This document shows positions 5,595 through 6,357 of a stretch of 6,357 nucleotides of DNA, one piece after another. Within the stretch, counting starts at the first letter, position 1. Every line of letters begins with the position of its first letter. The stretch is from Clostridia bacterium (GTDB taxonomy: Bacteria; Aerophobota; Aerophobia; Aerophobales; AE-B3A). Position numbers and translations under genes: made by a program. Location of the stretch: positions 1 through 6,357 of the forward strand of contig WJOQ01000366.1 in NCBI GenBank assembly GCA_009618505.1. Reading direction: 5' to 3'. The notes under the pieces were generated by a model. That model did not search any database. It had not been told where the DNA came from and saw only the letters and a program-made list of their open reading frames with translations.

Positions 5595-6357
5595 GAGAGC
5601 CTTTAATATTTGAAAAAAGCAGGCCGGGAAGAAAGGGATATTCACTTCCTGAGTGTGATGTAGACAGGAGAGGTGTAGAAAAGCTAATTCCTAAAAATTA
5701 TTTGCGTCAGGGTAGATTAGGTTTACCTCAGGTAAGTGAGCCGGATGTAGTTCGTCATTTTGTGCGTCTCTCTCAGCAGAACATAGGGATAGATACGAAT
5801 TTTTATCCTTTAGGTTCCTGCACTATGAAGTACAATCCCAAGATAAACGAGGATATAGCTCAGCTACCCGGCTTTACCAGGATTCATCCCTATCAACCTG
5901 AGGTTAGTGTTCAGGGGACATTGCAGTTGCTTCATCAAATGGAAAAGCTTTTGGGTGAGATATCGGGAATGGATAGGGTATCCCTGCAGCCAGCTGCTGG
6001 AGCTCACGGTGAACTTACCAGTCTAATGATGATAAAGGCATACTATGAGAATAAAAAAGAAGAAAGGGATACCATCCTTATCCCGGATTCTGCTCACGGG
6101 ACTAATGCGGCCAGCTCTAATTTTTGTGGATTTCGAATAATAGAGATAAAGTCAAATAAGAGTGGAGTAATAGACTTAGATGACCTAAAGGGTAAAATGA
6201 GCGAAAAAGTGGCTGCTTTAATGCTCACTATTCCCAACACCCTGGGTCTATTCGAGAAAGGTATCCTTCAGATTGCCAGGATTGTCCATGACAGGGGAGG
6301 ATTTCTTTATCTGGACGGGGCTAATCTAAATGCCCTCCTGGGGATAGTTAGACTATC
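5591..6357 (+). CDS. gcvPB: Glycine dehydrogenase (decarboxylating) subunit 2, 3'-truncated by window edge
   Basis: C-terminal half of the split P protein, the subunit that carries PLP. ATG at 5591 overlaps the gcvPA stop by four bases, and GGAGGGG at 5579-5585 sits 5 bases upstream, so translation is coupled to gcvPA but also has its own strong site. 255 residues are visible of about 480 expected. Landmarks are FEKSRPGRKGYSLPE (residues 7-21), NFYPLGSCTMKYNPK (70-84), LQPAAGAHGELTSL (132-145), PDSAHGTNAASS (165-176) and LDGANLNALLGIVR (241-254). The sequence stops shortly before the expected HK motif holding the PLP Lys, so that residue cannot be checked. Two small departures from the common form are Ile214 in TIPNTLGLFE, where split-type relatives usually have Asn, and Ala173 in GTNAAS, where Pro is usual. 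Both are tolerable and do not suggest decay. Confidence 0.96.
   Translation, partial: MREPLIFEKSRPGRKGYSLPECDVDRRGVEKLIPKNYLRQGRLGLPQVSEPDVVRHFVRLSQQNIGIDTNFYPLGSCTMKYNPKINEDIAQLPGFTRIHPYQPEVSVQGTLQLLHQMEKLLGEISGMDRVSLQPAAGAHGELTSLMMIKAYYENKKEERDTILIPDSAHGTNAASSNFCGFRIIEIKSNKSGVIDLDDLKGKMSEKVAALMLTIPNTLGLFEKGILQIARIVHDRGGFLYLDGANLNALLGIVRL

Overview
The window reads as part of one long plus-strand gene cluster from an anaerobic, peptide- or amino-acid-using prokaryote. That rests on a tungsten/molybdenum aldehyde:ferredoxin oxidoreductase next to peptidase-type genes and a glycine cleavage operon with a split P protein. Base composition is moderately AT-rich. Arg is often AGA/AGG and Ile often ATA, and starts are preceded by clear GGAGG-type ribosome binding sites. 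An uncultivated anaerobic bacterial lineage fits best, but I cannot name the phylum, and an archaeon is not excluded.

Layout. Bases 2-1177 are the C-terminal two thirds of an aldehyde ferredoxin oxidoreductase (AOR), cut by the left edge. Bases 1220-1543 are only the N-terminal end of a hydantoinase/oxoprolinase A subunit, probably a broken gene. Bases 1575-2660 encode a complete PepT-like M20-family metallopeptidase. Bases 2704-3753 encode a protein of the M29 aminopeptidase / NicX fold. A 96-base gap (3754-3849) holds a small hairpin and a possible 25-codon ORF that runs into the start of gcvH. Then come gcvH (3850-4251), gcvPA (4248-5594) and gcvPB (from 5591, cut by the right edge), joined by 4-base stop/start overlaps.

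How the genes may work together (inference). The peptidase-like proteins would release or process amino acids. AOR would oxidise aldehydes made from 2-oxo acids and pass electrons to ferredoxin. The glycine cleavage proteins P and H would decarboxylate glycine and carry the aminomethyl group to a T protein, which is not in this window. gcvT is not found directly upstream of gcvH, a common position for it.

No RNA gene, CRISPR array, insertion sequence, clear promoter or rho-independent terminator was seen. The minus strand carries no convincing gene. No gap between genes exceeds 100 bases. I found no clear sign of a wholly new system. The points most worth a second look are the truncated hydantoinase gene, the short ORF fused to the gcvH start, the active-site pattern of the M29/NicX-like protein, and the missing gcvT.
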